Assembly: GCA_934351255.1 (NCBI GenBank)
Contig: CAKRJH010000002.1
Coordinates: 62,001-126,000, forward strand
Length of the DNA: 64,000 nt
Direction: 5' to 3'
Origin: an uncultured Lachnospiraceae bacterium
Lineage (GTDB): Bacteria > Bacillota > Clostridia > Lachnospirales > Lachnospiraceae
The translations under genes and the position numbers were made by a program. Positions 9,235-17,384 of this stretch are shown piece by piece (position 1 is the first letter of the stretch; every line of letters begins with the position of its first letter). A model generated the notes under the pieces. That model was not told where the DNA came from, searched no databases, and saw only the letters and a list, made by a program, of their open reading frames with translations.

Positions 9235-9331
9235 TGTTACTCCCTCACCCTGCTTTTCCTCAGCGTTACCAATGTTTCCTGTCCATGAATTACCGGGTTT
9301 TTTATGCTTTTCCCATCATCACCGGCTTTTC

Positions 9332-10090
9332 TCACACAAAATGTGTGATAAACGTCTTTCTGTGGATCGGACACGGCCCATAGGTCTGAAGCGCCTCAAT
9401 ATGTTTCTTGCTTCCGTATCCCTTGTGCCCCGCAAATCCATACTCCGGATACAATGTATCGTACTCTGCCATCATCCGATCCCTGGTCACCTTGGCCAGG
9501 ATACTCGCTGCGGCGATCGATACGCTCTTGGCATCTCCCTTGACAATGCCTACCTGTTTCATCGGCATATCCGGAATCGTCACAGCATCCACCAGAAGCA
9601 GATCCGGTGAAACATTCATCTTCTCAACTGCCTGGTGCATGGCCTCATAGGTTGCCTGCAAAATATTGATCTGGTCAATCCTCTCCGCGGATATGATCCC
9701 GACACCCCAGGCGATCGCCTTTTCCCGGATCTCATCGTATAAACTATTTCTTCTGGACTCAGAGACCTGTTTGGAATCATTGAGATACAGGATCTGACAA
9801 TCCTCCGGAAGAACCACAGCACCGGCCACCACCGGTCCCGCCAGCGGCCCACGACCGGCCTCATCAATTCCGCAGATTGCTGTATATTGTCCACCGTATT
9901 TATGTTCAAAGGCTCTCATCTGTTCCAGTCTCTGTAATTCCTGGTCATAGCGGATCTGTTCCTTCTCCAGACGAACCAGAAGTTGTCTGACTCCCTTTCT
10001 CGGATCATCCCCATACTGCGCGCGCAATGCCGGAAGATCCTGTATCCCCGCTTTTGCAAAATACTGCTTTATCTGTGAAATGGATTCCAT
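9332..10090 (-). CDS. rnhB: ribonuclease HII
   Basis: The enzyme cleaves RNA in RNA-DNA hybrids, including single ribonucleotides. The ATG at 10088-10090 follows GGAGG, giving 252 residues. Catalytic acidic residues are in CGIDEAGRGPLAG (D76, E77); further motifs are YLNDSKQVS, LLVDAV and ASILAKVTRD. About 70 residues precede the catalytic domain, containing a predicted helical LRAQYGDDPRKGVRQLLVRL segment seen in many Firmicutes RNase HII proteins. It lies just downstream of the repeat-rich signal peptidase gene. Confidence 0.95.
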   Translation of the reverse strand: MESISQIKQYFAKAGIQDLPALRAQYGDDPRKGVRQLLVRLEKEQIRYDQELQRLEQMRAFEHKYGGQYTAICGIDEAGRGPLAGPVVAGAVVLPEDCQILYLNDSKQVSESRRNSLYDEIREKAIAWGVGIISAERIDQINILQATYEAMHQAVEKMNVSPDLLLVDAVTIPDMPMKQVGIVKGDAKSVSIAAASILAKVTRDRMMAEYDTLYPEYGFAGHKGYGSKKHIEALQTYGPCPIHRKTFITHFV

Positions 10091-10139
10091 TGTATTTCCT
10101 CCAGGCTTTCCATCTGACACATTTGTCATCCTCGTTCTG

Positions 10140-12080
10140 CTACTTTACCGAACCCAGATGACGGAATGGCCAAATTCTCAAAAAGGCTTTTCCCTCAATA
10201 TTACTCTTGTTGATAATACCAAACTCGCGGCTATCCTCGCTGACCTCACGATTGTCCCCCAATACAAAATACTGGTTTTCTCCCAATGTCTGTGGATCGG
10301 AGGCGATCCCGGCCTGCTCGATCGGAATATCACTTCCATAATGGTCATCTTCCAGTTTTTCGCCATTGATGTAGACACAGCCATCCATGATCTGTACCGT
10401 TTCGCCAGGCAGACCGATCACTCGTTTGACCAGATACTTTTTATTCTCATGATCCTCTGTCGATGTATAACTGTCTCTCATAGAAAAGACAATGACATCA
10501 TACCTTTGTGGATCCTTAAAATAATAACTGATCTTCTGAACGAGCAGTGAATCTCCATCATCCAGAGCCATCTCCATAGATTCTCCATCCACTGTGGTCT
10601 CATACATCACAAAATTGGTCAGAAAGGCCGCTGCGAAATACGCAATTGCCACACAGATCAGCACAATGATCACATTTGTGATGACCCGGTTTGACGTCTG
10701 CCCAACCTTTTTTACTTTTTCTTTGGTCTCCTCGGATATCTTCGGAAGATGGAATTCTTCCTCCTCCGTGTCCGTCACGGTATGTTCCCCTTCTGTGACA
10801 GCTGATTCTTTCTCAACGTCAACCGATTTATCTTCTTTGCCAAATGCTGCCTCATCAATTTTTTTCTGGACAGATCGTTTCACAGACTTCGCCAGACGCT
10901 TCGATTTATGTAACAGTTGTTTTGGTGTGCTGACCTCCTCCGGATCCACAACTGCCTTTACTTCCCCTTCCTCTGCAAGAAGACGCCGGTTCTCCTCCAT
11001 CGCCTCATTCACATCTTCCAGAGTGCGTTCCTCGGGTTTCAGCTTGTCGATCAATCTGACCAAGAAATTACGGATCGCTGTAAAGTCAAGATGAATGGTC
11101 ACCTCATAGCTTTTGTCATCCGGCAGAGCGCGGATACTCTCCGCCTCCAGTGCCACAGCCTCCTCGGGATCTGCATCATCAAATGTACCATCCTGTTTTC
11201 TGGTCTCAGCGGTTCTACGCGCCTCATCTCCGGCTTTCTTCTCTGCTTCTTCGGCTTTACGTGCTTCCTCGCGGATTTTCTTCTCCACTTCTTCGGCTTT
11301 ACGTGCTTCCTCGCGGACTTTTTTCTCCGCCTCCACCTTTTTTCTTGCTTCTTCCTCCGCTTTTTTTGCCGCAATCTGCTCTTCTAATTTCTTTTTTTCT
11401 TCCTCAAGACGAGCGCGTTCCTGTTCCAGAACCTCTTTTTTTCTCGCTTTCTCTGCCGCAAGACGGGCCTGCTCTTCCCGGCGCGCTTTCTCAGCCGCAA
11501 GACGATCCTGCTCTTCCAGGCGCGCTTTCTCTGCCGCAAGACGGGCCTGTTCTTCCTGGCGCGCTTTCTCTGCCGCAAGGCGGGCCTGTTCTTCCCGGTG
11601 CGCTTTCTCTGCCGCAAGACGGGCCTGTTCTTCCCGGCGCGCTTTCTCTGCCGCAAGACGGGCCTGCTCTTCCCGGCGCGCTTTCTCAGCCGCAAGGCGG
11701 GCCTGTTCTTCCTGGCGCGCTTTCTCTGCCGCAAGACGGGCTTCTTCCTGTGCACGGAGTTTTGCTTCTTCTCTGGCTTTTGCGGCTGCAATCTCCCTGG
11801 CTGCCTGCACTTCCGATGAACGGCGCATTGCGTCCTCTTTGGCTGCGGCTGCCAGAGCCTCTTTCTTCCTGCGCTCTTCTTCGTCCTGTTTCAGATCCTT
11901 GGCCGGAACCGTCTGATTTCCTGCGGTCAGAGTACTCAGATCTACCGGTTTAGGAAGTTCCGCCTTGGGAAGGACCATTTTCGGTACTTCCGCAGATCTT
12001 TCCGTCTTTTTATCACCCATGCGCTCACGAAGCTCTTTCACCAGCGCCAGGCTGTCTTCAATTAAATCCTCATCATACAA
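10140..12080 (-). CDS. lepB: signal peptidase I with a long repeat-rich cytoplasmic N-terminal extension
   Basis: A TTG start at 12078-12080 with GGGGGA upstream gives 646 residues, about three times the usual size. Residues 466-646 are a complete type I signal peptidase: one membrane segment (VITNVIIVLICVAIAYFAA), catalytic Ser501 in DGESM, catalytic Lys552 in YLVKRVIGLPGE, and LGDNREVSEDSR. The first 465 residues have no membrane segment and should stay in the cytoplasm. They carry seven full copies and a partial one of a 13-residue unit, RLAAEKARREEQA, then a 14-residue unit KAEEVEKKIREEAR, then acidic and basic linkers. The extension looks like a long charged single helix or coiled coil. 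Function of the extension is unknown. Neighbours are rnhB and rbgA. Confidence 0.92.
   Translation of the reverse strand: MYDEDLIEDSLALVKELRERMGDKKTERSAEVPKMVLPKAELPKPVDLSTLTAGNQTVPAKDLKQDEEERRKKEALAAAAKEDAMRRSSEVQAAREIAAAKAREEAKLRAQEEARLAAEKARQEEQARLAAEKARREEQARLAAEKARREEQARLAAEKAHREEQARLAAEKARQEEQARLAAEKARLEEQDRLAAEKARREEQARLAAEKARKKEVLEQERARLEEEKKKLEEQIAAKKAEEEARKKVEAEKKVREEARKAEEVEKKIREEARKAEEAEKKAGDEARRTAETRKQDGTFDDADPEEAVALEAESIRALPDDKSYEVTIHLDFTAIRNFLVRLIDKLKPEERTLEDVNEAMEENRRLLAEEGEVKAVVDPEEVSTPKQLLHKSKRLAKSVKRSVQKKIDEAAFGKEDKSVDVEKESAVTEGEHTVTDTEEEEFHLPKISEETKEKVKKVGQTSNRVITNVIIVLICVAIAYFAAAFLTNFVMYETTVDGESMEMALDDGDSLLVQKISYYFKDPQRYDVIVFSMRDSYTSTEDHENKKYLVKRVIGLPGETVQIMDGCVYINGEKLEDDHYGSDIPIEQAGIASDPQTLGENQYFVLGDNREVSEDSREFGIINKSNIEGKAFLRIWPFRHLGSVK
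11230..11345 (-). repeat. 42-base in-frame tandem repeat in lepB extension
   Basis: About two and a half copies of a 42-base unit (minus strand) encode KAEEVEKKIREEAR-type segments. Two units are nearly identical at DNA level (plus strand shared core CTTCGGCTTTACGTGCTTCC). A 14-residue period equals two heptads and fits a coiled coil. Confidence 0.8.
11450..11750 (-). repeat. 39-base in-frame tandem repeat array in lepB extension
   Basis: Seven full units and one degenerate unit of 39 bases encode the 13-residue repeat RLAAEKARxEEQA, where x is R, Q or L; one unit has AHREE instead of AREE and one ends in D. The units are nearly identical in DNA, so recent expansion by slippage or unequal exchange is likely. 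There are no spacers, so it is not a CRISPR array. Confidence 0.9.
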
Positions 12081-12104
12081 AATGAAATTCCCCCATCTCT
12101 CGAA

Positions 12105-12953
12105 TTATGCCTCGACAGGCTCTTCAAGACTAATCTTTCCTAATCTTCCATTTCTAAAATCATCCAATAGATATCTGGCCGCCTGATCTACATCTAAGAT
12201 GCCACCCTGTTTCAGGCATCCTCGTCTCTGCGCGATCTGTTCCAGCATCTGCGATGCCTCCTCACAGGCTTCCACCTCATAATAAGACGGTATCGACTGC
12301 GGATAATGTTCCATAATATACTCGCACAGCAAAATACTGAGTTCATACATATTGTTCAGTTCATCTTTGATCGATCCGATAAATGCCAGTCTGAGTCCCA
12401 CAGCCTGATCCTCAAATTTCGGCCATAAAATCCCCGGTGTATCTAACAATTCAACCTTCTTATTCAGACGAATCCACTGTTTTCCTCTGGTAACTCCGGG
12501 TTTGTTGCCGGTTTTTGCACATGCCTTACCTGCGAAACTATTGATAAATGTAGACTTTCCTACGTTGGGAATCCCTGCGATCATTGCACGTACCGGGCGA
12601 TTCAAAATCCCCCGCCGGCGGTCTCTCTCGATCTTTTCTTTACAGGCCTCCTCAATCAGACTGTTGACAGCCTTGACACCCTTGCCCTGTCTGGAATTGA
12701 CCGGCAATACAAAAAACCCTTTTTCCCGGTAATAGGTCTCCCAGCGTGCGGTCACGACCGGGTCTGCCATATCATATTTATTTAACAGGATAATCCTTGA
12801 TTTGCCATTGGCCATTGGATCAATATCCGGATTCTTACTGCTGGCCGGAACCCTTGCATCCACAAGTTCTATGATCAGGTCGATCAGTTTCAGATCCTCC
12901 TGCATTGCTCTCTTTGCCTTGGTCATGTGACCCGGATACCACTGAAATTCCAT
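12105..12953 (-). CDS. rbgA: ribosome biogenesis GTPase RbgA (YlqF)
   Basis: This circularly permuted GTPase acts late in 50S assembly. In 282 residues the order is permuted as expected: NKYDMAD (G4) near residue 58, then GIPNVGKSTFINSF (G1) near 130, then LLDTPGILWPKFED (G3). The start FQWYPGHMTKAKR is typical. The C-terminal ANTAR-like RNA-binding region follows. It lies between two signal-peptidase-type genes; in Bacillus ylqF also neighbours a signal peptidase and rnhB. Confidence 0.96.
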   Translation of the reverse strand: MEFQWYPGHMTKAKRAMQEDLKLIDLIIELVDARVPASSKNPDIDPMANGKSRIILLNKYDMADPVVTARWETYYREKGFFVLPVNSRQGKGVKAVNSLIEEACKEKIERDRRRGILNRPVRAMIAGIPNVGKSTFINSFAGKACAKTGNKPGVTRGKQWIRLNKKVELLDTPGILWPKFEDQAVGLRLAFIGSIKDELNNMYELSILLCEYIMEHYPQSIPSYYEVEACEEASQMLEQIAQRRGCLKQGGILDVDQAARYLLDDFRNGRLGKISLEEPVEA

Positions 12954-12968
12954 CTTTTTCTACCTTTC

Positions 12969-13565
12969 TTAGTTCTCTTCTATCGTAAAGTTGGGATCGA
13001 TCATCTTTACAAAGGTGAAAGATGGTTTCTTCCGTATCCAGGCTTTTCCCAGAATATCCCCTTTGCGAATATTGCCCACACTGGCATTTCTGCTGTCTTC
13101 ACACTGGTTTCTGTTATCTCCCAGCACAAAATATTCATCGTCATCCAGCACAATCTCCTCGGACGCCAGACCTGCATTCTCAATCGCCGGAAAATCCAAT
13201 TTTTCCTTGAGTTTTTTGCCGTCAATATAGACACTGCCCTGATCGATCCTGACCGTTTCACCGGGCAGGCCAATGACACGCACCACCGCGTAATAACTGT
13301 GCTCCGATCCATTTTCCTTTACCACGATCACATCCTCACGCCTTGGCTTGTGGATATGGTAAGACATCTTGTTAATGAGAATCTGGTCACCTACATTCAG
13401 TGTCGGACTCATATCCTCCACGGAGATCGCCATCGACTGCATGCCAAAATGTGTCACTGCAAATCCTAAAAACACCAGCAATGCAGCCTCTAATATCGTG
13501 CTGACAATATAAAGAATAATCTTTTTTCTGCGCCGATTCCCCTCAAAATCGAACTCATCCCTCAT
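12969..13565 (-). CDS. signal-peptidase-I-like protein lacking both catalytic residues
   Basis: The 198-residue protein has the type I signal peptidase layout: short basic N-terminus, one membrane segment (IILYIVSTILEAALLVFLGF), box B-like SVEDMSPTLNVGDQILINK, RVIGLPGETVRI, and the C-terminal LGDNRNQCEDSRNAS. Aligned with the other two copies here, the catalytic Ser is Asp51 (EDM instead of GESM) and the catalytic Lys is Val95 (AVVRVIG instead of LVKRVIG). It should therefore be unable to cleave signal peptides by the Ser/Lys mechanism. The reading frame is intact and has its own start, so this is probably a functional non-enzymatic protein, not decay. It lies 16 bases upstream of rbgA. Confidence 0.9.
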   Translation of the reverse strand: MRDEFDFEGNRRRKKIILYIVSTILEAALLVFLGFAVTHFGMQSMAISVEDMSPTLNVGDQILINKMSYHIHKPRREDVIVVKENGSEHSYYAVVRVIGLPGETVRIDQGSVYIDGKKLKEKLDFPAIENAGLASEEIVLDDDEYFVLGDNRNQCEDSRNASVGNIRKGDILGKAWIRKKPSFTFVKMIDPNFTIEEN

Positions 13566-13587
13566 GTTGTATGTCTCCTATCGATCT

Positions 13588-14316
13588 CTATATCTGCTTT
13601 AATATATCCACAGCACGTCTCGGGATCACCGTCTTATAGTGTTCCTGACAATACTCCTTGGAATATTCCTCGGTGCAGGCGTACTCTGCATAGTCTAATG
13701 CAAGCTGACTGAACCGCGCATAATCCTTCATCGACAGGCGTCCTTTTCGGGAGTACATAAAATAGTAGCCATCTTTCTCGTCTTTATAGACACTGCTGGT
13801 AACACTCTTATCTGATGTCCAACGCTTTGCAAAATGAAGCAGATCGGAGAATGAACGGAAACAGAAGACCTTCTGCGTATCATATATTTCCTGGAACTCA
13901 TCCAGATCTCCCTGAATATAGTGATACCCCAGTTTCTGTCTGACTCTGGCCTCATCTCTGGCCTGCTTCTCTTCCACCGCCGAATCCTCTCCGATATGAT
14001 CTTCTTCATGTTCCTCCGCCATCCCGGCAAGCTGCTGGATATGCTGAAGAAGGCTGGCCATGCCCTCTGTCTTTTCTCTGTCACAGAAGGTAAAGACAAG
14101 ATCATGATTCGGCAGACGCATAATCTGCATGGAAAGGTTATTATTCTTCAACTGATATCCCAGTTCCTCCTGCGCACGATCCATGATATATTCAAAAAAT
14201 CCGCGCGCCTTCTCCTGATTAGACAGCAGATCTTCCACCTGGAATCCGTATTCTTCCATCTCATTTTCTGAAAGAATACACTGTATTGTATCTTGATCTA
14301 TTCTCTTGAAATCCAT
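13588..14316 (-). CDS. MecA-type adaptor protein
   Basis: The 242-residue protein starts MDFKRIDQDTIQCILSENEM, the typical N-terminus of MecA/YpbH adaptors, which bring substrates to the ClpCP protease. A variable acidic linker (HEEDHIGEDSAVEEKQ) is followed by a C-terminal domain with VFCFRSFSDLLHFAKRW and YYFMYSRKG, fitting the ClpC-binding fold. The ATG at 14314-14316 has AGAGG at six bases. An in-frame upstream ATG at 14404-14406 would add 30 residues encoded by short DNA repeats, but lacks a good ribosome binding site. Confidence 0.85.
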   Translation of the reverse strand: MDFKRIDQDTIQCILSENEMEEYGFQVEDLLSNQEKARGFFEYIMDRAQEELGYQLKNNNLSMQIMRLPNHDLVFTFCDREKTEGMASLLQHIQQLAGMAEEHEEDHIGEDSAVEEKQARDEARVRQKLGYHYIQGDLDEFQEIYDTQKVFCFRSFSDLLHFAKRWTSDKSVTSSVYKDEKDGYYFMYSRKGRLSMKDYARFSQLALDYAEYACTEEYSKEYCQEHYKTVIPRRAVDILKQI

Positions 14317-14321
14317 ATGCA

Positions 14322-14400
14322 TCCTCTTTTCTTCATAAAGCATCTCATTGTGAAGCATCTCTCCATGAAGTATACCTTTGTGAAGAATTGCTTCATGCTT
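14322..14400 (-). repeat. 15-base imperfect tandem repeats upstream of the mecA-type gene
   Basis: On the minus strand three adjacent 15-base units (ATACTTCATGGAGAG, ATGCTTCACAATGAG, ATGCTTTATGAAGAA) follow a less regular start. If translated they give the pentapeptides ILHGE, MLHNE and MLYEE. They lie directly in front of the ribosome binding site. Confidence 0.7.
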
Positions 14401-14436
14401 ACCCATATCTTAATGCTTGCATCCGGATATGTCAAA

Positions 14437-15255
14437 CTACGCCAGTACGGCAAAATATACCAGAACAAGGGCTCCCAGGATGATTCGATACCATCCGAAC
14501 ACCTTGAAATCATGCTTCTTGATATAACCCATCAGGAAGCGGATTACCAGAAGGGAAACCACCAGAGCAGTGATCATACCTACTGCCAGTACAATCGCCT
14601 CCATTGTCGTAAATGCAAATCCGAATTTCAGCAGTTTCATAAAACTGGCACCAAACATGACAGGCACTGCCAGATAAAAGGTAAATTCTGCTGCAAGTGT
14701 TCTGGACATGCCAAGCATCAGACCTCCAATGATCGTCGCGCCTGACCGGGAAGTTCCCGGAAATACTGCAGCGACTAACTGAAACATTCCTACCATAAAA
14801 GCAAGTTTATAGGATATCTGTGATATTTCTGTGATCTGTCCGCCACTTGTCTTCTTACGGTTTTCGATCACAATAAACACAATACCGACCAGAATCAGCA
14901 TAATGGAAACGGTCTGATAATTGTAAAACCAGCGTTCCAACTGATCGCCGAAAGCAAGTTCTACGATAACCGCCGGAATACAGGCAACCACGATCTTAAA
15001 CCACATTACCCAGGTATCTTTTTTTATGTAATATTGTTCTTTGGCAGAAAACGGCCACAACTGGTTCCAGAACAGAATCACTACCGCCAGGATCGCACCA
15101 AGCTGAATAACCACAAGATACATATCCATAAACTCCGGGGATTGCTTCATCTGTACAAACTGGTTAAACAGGATCATATGTCCTGTGCTGCTGATCGGCA
15201 GCCATTCTGTGATTCCTTCGATAATTCCCAGAATAAATGAAATAAAAATGTCCAT
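14437..15255 (-). CDS. uppP: undecaprenyl-diphosphatase, copy 1
   Basis: This membrane enzyme removes a phosphate from undecaprenyl diphosphate, recycling the lipid carrier of cell-wall synthesis. It has 272 residues and about eight membrane segments. The two active-site motifs are present: EGITEWLPISSTGHM near residue 13 and PGTSRSGATIIGGLMLG near residue 160. A second copy lies at 40741-41622. The two differ throughout, so they are old paralogues. UppP also contributes to bacitracin tolerance in other bacteria. Confidence 0.95.
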   Translation of the reverse strand: MDIFISFILGIIEGITEWLPISSTGHMILFNQFVQMKQSPEFMDMYLVVIQLGAILAVVILFWNQLWPFSAKEQYYIKKDTWVMWFKIVVACIPAVIVELAFGDQLERWFYNYQTVSIMLILVGIVFIVIENRKKTSGGQITEISQISYKLAFMVGMFQLVAAVFPGTSRSGATIIGGLMLGMSRTLAAEFTFYLAVPVMFGASFMKLLKFGFAFTTMEAIVLAVGMITALVVSLLVIRFLMGYIKKHDFKVFGWYRIILGALVLVYFAVLA

Positions 15256-15400
15256 TGTAAAATCCTTACCTTTCTCTTTCCTTGTGATACCTTTCTGACC
15301 GGCACCACATTGTGTTCAAAATATATGCTTAAGTATAACGGAAATGATATTAATTTACAACTTTTCTTAAGAGGAACTAAAAAAGACACTATCATAATCG

Positions 15401-15445
15401 AAAAGAAGCCGTCACCTCCGGATTTTCTCCGGAAGTGGCGGCTTC
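15401..15445 (-). terminator. terminator of the butyrate operon
   Basis: On the minus strand a long GC-rich stem (GAAGCCGCCACTTCCGG pairing with CCGGAGGTGACGGCTTC) is followed by TTTTC. It lies 24 bases after the etfA stop. Confidence 0.9.
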
Positions 15446-15468
15446 GCATCATGCAGTAAAACAACTGT

Positions 15469-16542
15469 TTACTTTACGACTTTCTTTAACTCTTCTGTCA
15501 GCTTTGGAACGATCTTGTTCAGATCTCCTACGATACCGTAATCAGCGACATCGAAGATTGGAGCTGTCTCATCTTTGTTGATAGCAATAATGATATCAGA
15601 CTCTTCCATACCTGCTGTATGCTGGATCGCACCGGAAATACCGATTGCAAAGTATACATTAGGACGTACGGTCTTACCGGTCTGTCCAACCTGTAACTCT
15701 TTTGGCATCCAACCATTATCTACAACGGCACGGGAACAGCTTACTGTTCCACCGATCACGTCGGCCAGATCCTGTAAGATCTGGAAGTTCTCCTTGGAAC
15801 CAACTCCACGTCCGCCGGATACCAGGATCTTTGCATCCATGATATCAACTGTGTCAGAGATCTCTTTGACAATATCAAGGATCTCAACATACTTCTCGTT
15901 TGGAGTAAATCCAGGATTGAACTCGATCACTTCTGCCTTTGCACCTGCAACCGGCTCGATCTTCTGCATAACACCAGGACGAACGGTCGCCATCTGAGGA
16001 CGGTTGTCCGGACATGCGATCGTAGCGATCGTGTTACCACCGAAAGCAGGACGGGTCATGAGAAGCTGATTATGCTTCTGCTTGTCCTCCTGTCCAGGAA
16101 TAGCCTTCAGAGGGAAATCACCGATCTCCAGTACAGTACAGTCTGCAGTCAGACCGGTAGATACACGAGCAGATACGATAGGACCTAAGTCACGACCGAT
16201 TGCTGTAGCACCTACCAGAACGATCTCTGGCTTGTACTCGTTGATAACAGATGCCAGTGCATGAGCATATGGCTCTGTACGATAGTTCTTTAATTCAGGA
16301 TCGTCAACGACGATAACCTTGTCTGCTCCGTACTCAGCTAACTGATCTACCAGTCCCTTTACCTCAGAACCGATCAGAACTGCTGTTACATCTGTGCCAA
16401 GGTCCGCTGCCAGATCCTTTGCCTTTCCAAGCAACTCAAAAGCGATACTGCCAAGCTGATTGTCTACCTGCTGTGCAAATACAAATACGCCTTTATACTT
16501 CTGTAAATCTTCTGCGTTCATTGCGCCCATTTTATTCACCAC
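15469..16542 (-). CDS. etfA: electron transfer flavoprotein, alpha subunit
   Basis: EtfA pairs with EtfB to carry electrons to butyryl-CoA dehydrogenase; in clostridial Bcd-Etf complexes NADH oxidation drives both crotonyl-CoA and ferredoxin reduction. In 357 residues the C-terminal FAD-binding half is clear: LVSGGRGVGSKENF, VGQTGKTVRPNVY and FAIGISGAIQHTAGM. An N-terminal extension (MVNKMGAMNAEDLQKYKG) precedes the usual start of the domain; a start at the internal Met is possible. It is the last gene of the operon, 15 bases after etfB. Confidence 0.95.
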   Translation of the reverse strand: MVNKMGAMNAEDLQKYKGVFVFAQQVDNQLGSIAFELLGKAKDLAADLGTDVTAVLIGSEVKGLVDQLAEYGADKVIVVDDPELKNYRTEPYAHALASVINEYKPEIVLVGATAIGRDLGPIVSARVSTGLTADCTVLEIGDFPLKAIPGQEDKQKHNQLLMTRPAFGGNTIATIACPDNRPQMATVRPGVMQKIEPVAGAKAEVIEFNPGFTPNEKYVEILDIVKEISDTVDIMDAKILVSGGRGVGSKENFQILQDLADVIGGTVSCSRAVVDNGWMPKELQVGQTGKTVRPNVYFAIGISGAIQHTAGMEESDIIIAINKDETAPIFDVADYGIVGDLNKIVPKLTEELKKVVK

Positions 16543-16557
16543 TTTTCCTTTATTTGA

Positions 16558-17343
16558 CTAGATAACATGTTTCTCTGCTAATTTACCTACGATGTATGCT
16601 ACTGCCTCTTCTGGAGAGTCTGGGGCAACCTTCTCGCCAGCGCCCTTAGCTACCTTATCAGAAGCTTTTGCAATCTTTGTAGGAGAACCCTTCAGACCTA
16701 AGTTGGAATCATCAACATCCTTTAAGTCTGCACGGCCCCAGACAGTGATCTCTTTCTCGAATGCATCGAAGATTCCACCTGGAGTCATGTAACGAGGATC
16801 ATTTAACTCAGAAAGTGCTGTGATCAGGCAAGGCATTTTTGCCTTTAAGATATGATGTCCGTCATCATACTGACGCTCAACGATCACGCTGTCACCCTCA
16901 ACCTTGATATCTCTTGCATAAGAGATAACAGGAAGATTTAAGTGCTGTGAAATCTGTGGACCAACCTGAGCGGTATCTCCATCGATTGCCTGACGGCCTG
17001 TGATGATAAGATCATAATCGATGTTTCTGAGAGCACCTGCGATTGTAGTAGAAGTAGCCCATGTATCTGCGCCACCAAGTACACGATCAGTAACCAGGAT
17101 TGCATTGTCAGCGCCCATTGCTAATGCTTCACGAAGTACATCCTCTGCCTTTGGAAGACCCATTGTCAGTACGGTTACTTCTGCACCTGTCTCATCTTTA
17201 ATTCTCAATGCAGCCTCTAAACCAGCCTTATCATCTGGATTCATGATGGCAAGCATCGCACTTCTGTCCAAAGTACCATCTGGATTGAATTTTACTCCGC
17301 CTTTGGTATCTGGAACCTGTTTAATACAAACAACTATTTTCAC
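16558..17343 (-). CDS. etfB: electron transfer flavoprotein, beta subunit
   Basis: The 261-residue beta subunit begins MKIVVCIKQVPDT and holds the AALRIKDETGAEVTVLTMG and ITGRQAIDGDTAQVGPQ segments of the nucleotide-binding fold. With EtfA it forms the flavoprotein that serves Bcd. It lies 41 bases after bcd and 15 bases before etfA, matching the order thl-crt-hbd-bcd-etfB-etfA known from many butyrate producers. Confidence 0.96.
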   Translation of the reverse strand: MKIVVCIKQVPDTKGGVKFNPDGTLDRSAMLAIMNPDDKAGLEAALRIKDETGAEVTVLTMGLPKAEDVLREALAMGADNAILVTDRVLGGADTWATSTTIAGALRNIDYDLIITGRQAIDGDTAQVGPQISQHLNLPVISYARDIKVEGDSVIVERQYDDGHHILKAKMPCLITALSELNDPRYMTPGGIFDAFEKEITVWGRADLKDVDDSNLGLKGSPTKIAKASDKVAKGAGEKVAPDSPEEAVAYIVGKLAEKHVI

Positions 17344-17384
17344 GGCTTTGTCACTCCTTATCTTTATTTATGATAGATTACTGA

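Noticed and set aside
11450..11750. Possible CRISPR array
   Set aside because: The 39-base units are contiguous with no spacers and keep one reading frame.
11113..11953. Two overlapping 267-residue plus-strand frames opposite the lepB repeats
   Set aside because: They are low-complexity translations of the repeat DNA in the opposite strand (Ser/Ala/Arg- and Leu/Pro-rich) with no start signals.
12969..13565. Frameshifted or decayed lepB pseudogene
   Set aside because: The frame is open from a good start to the stop, the membrane anchor and all non-catalytic boxes are kept, and the two lost residues are exact substitutions in conserved positions.
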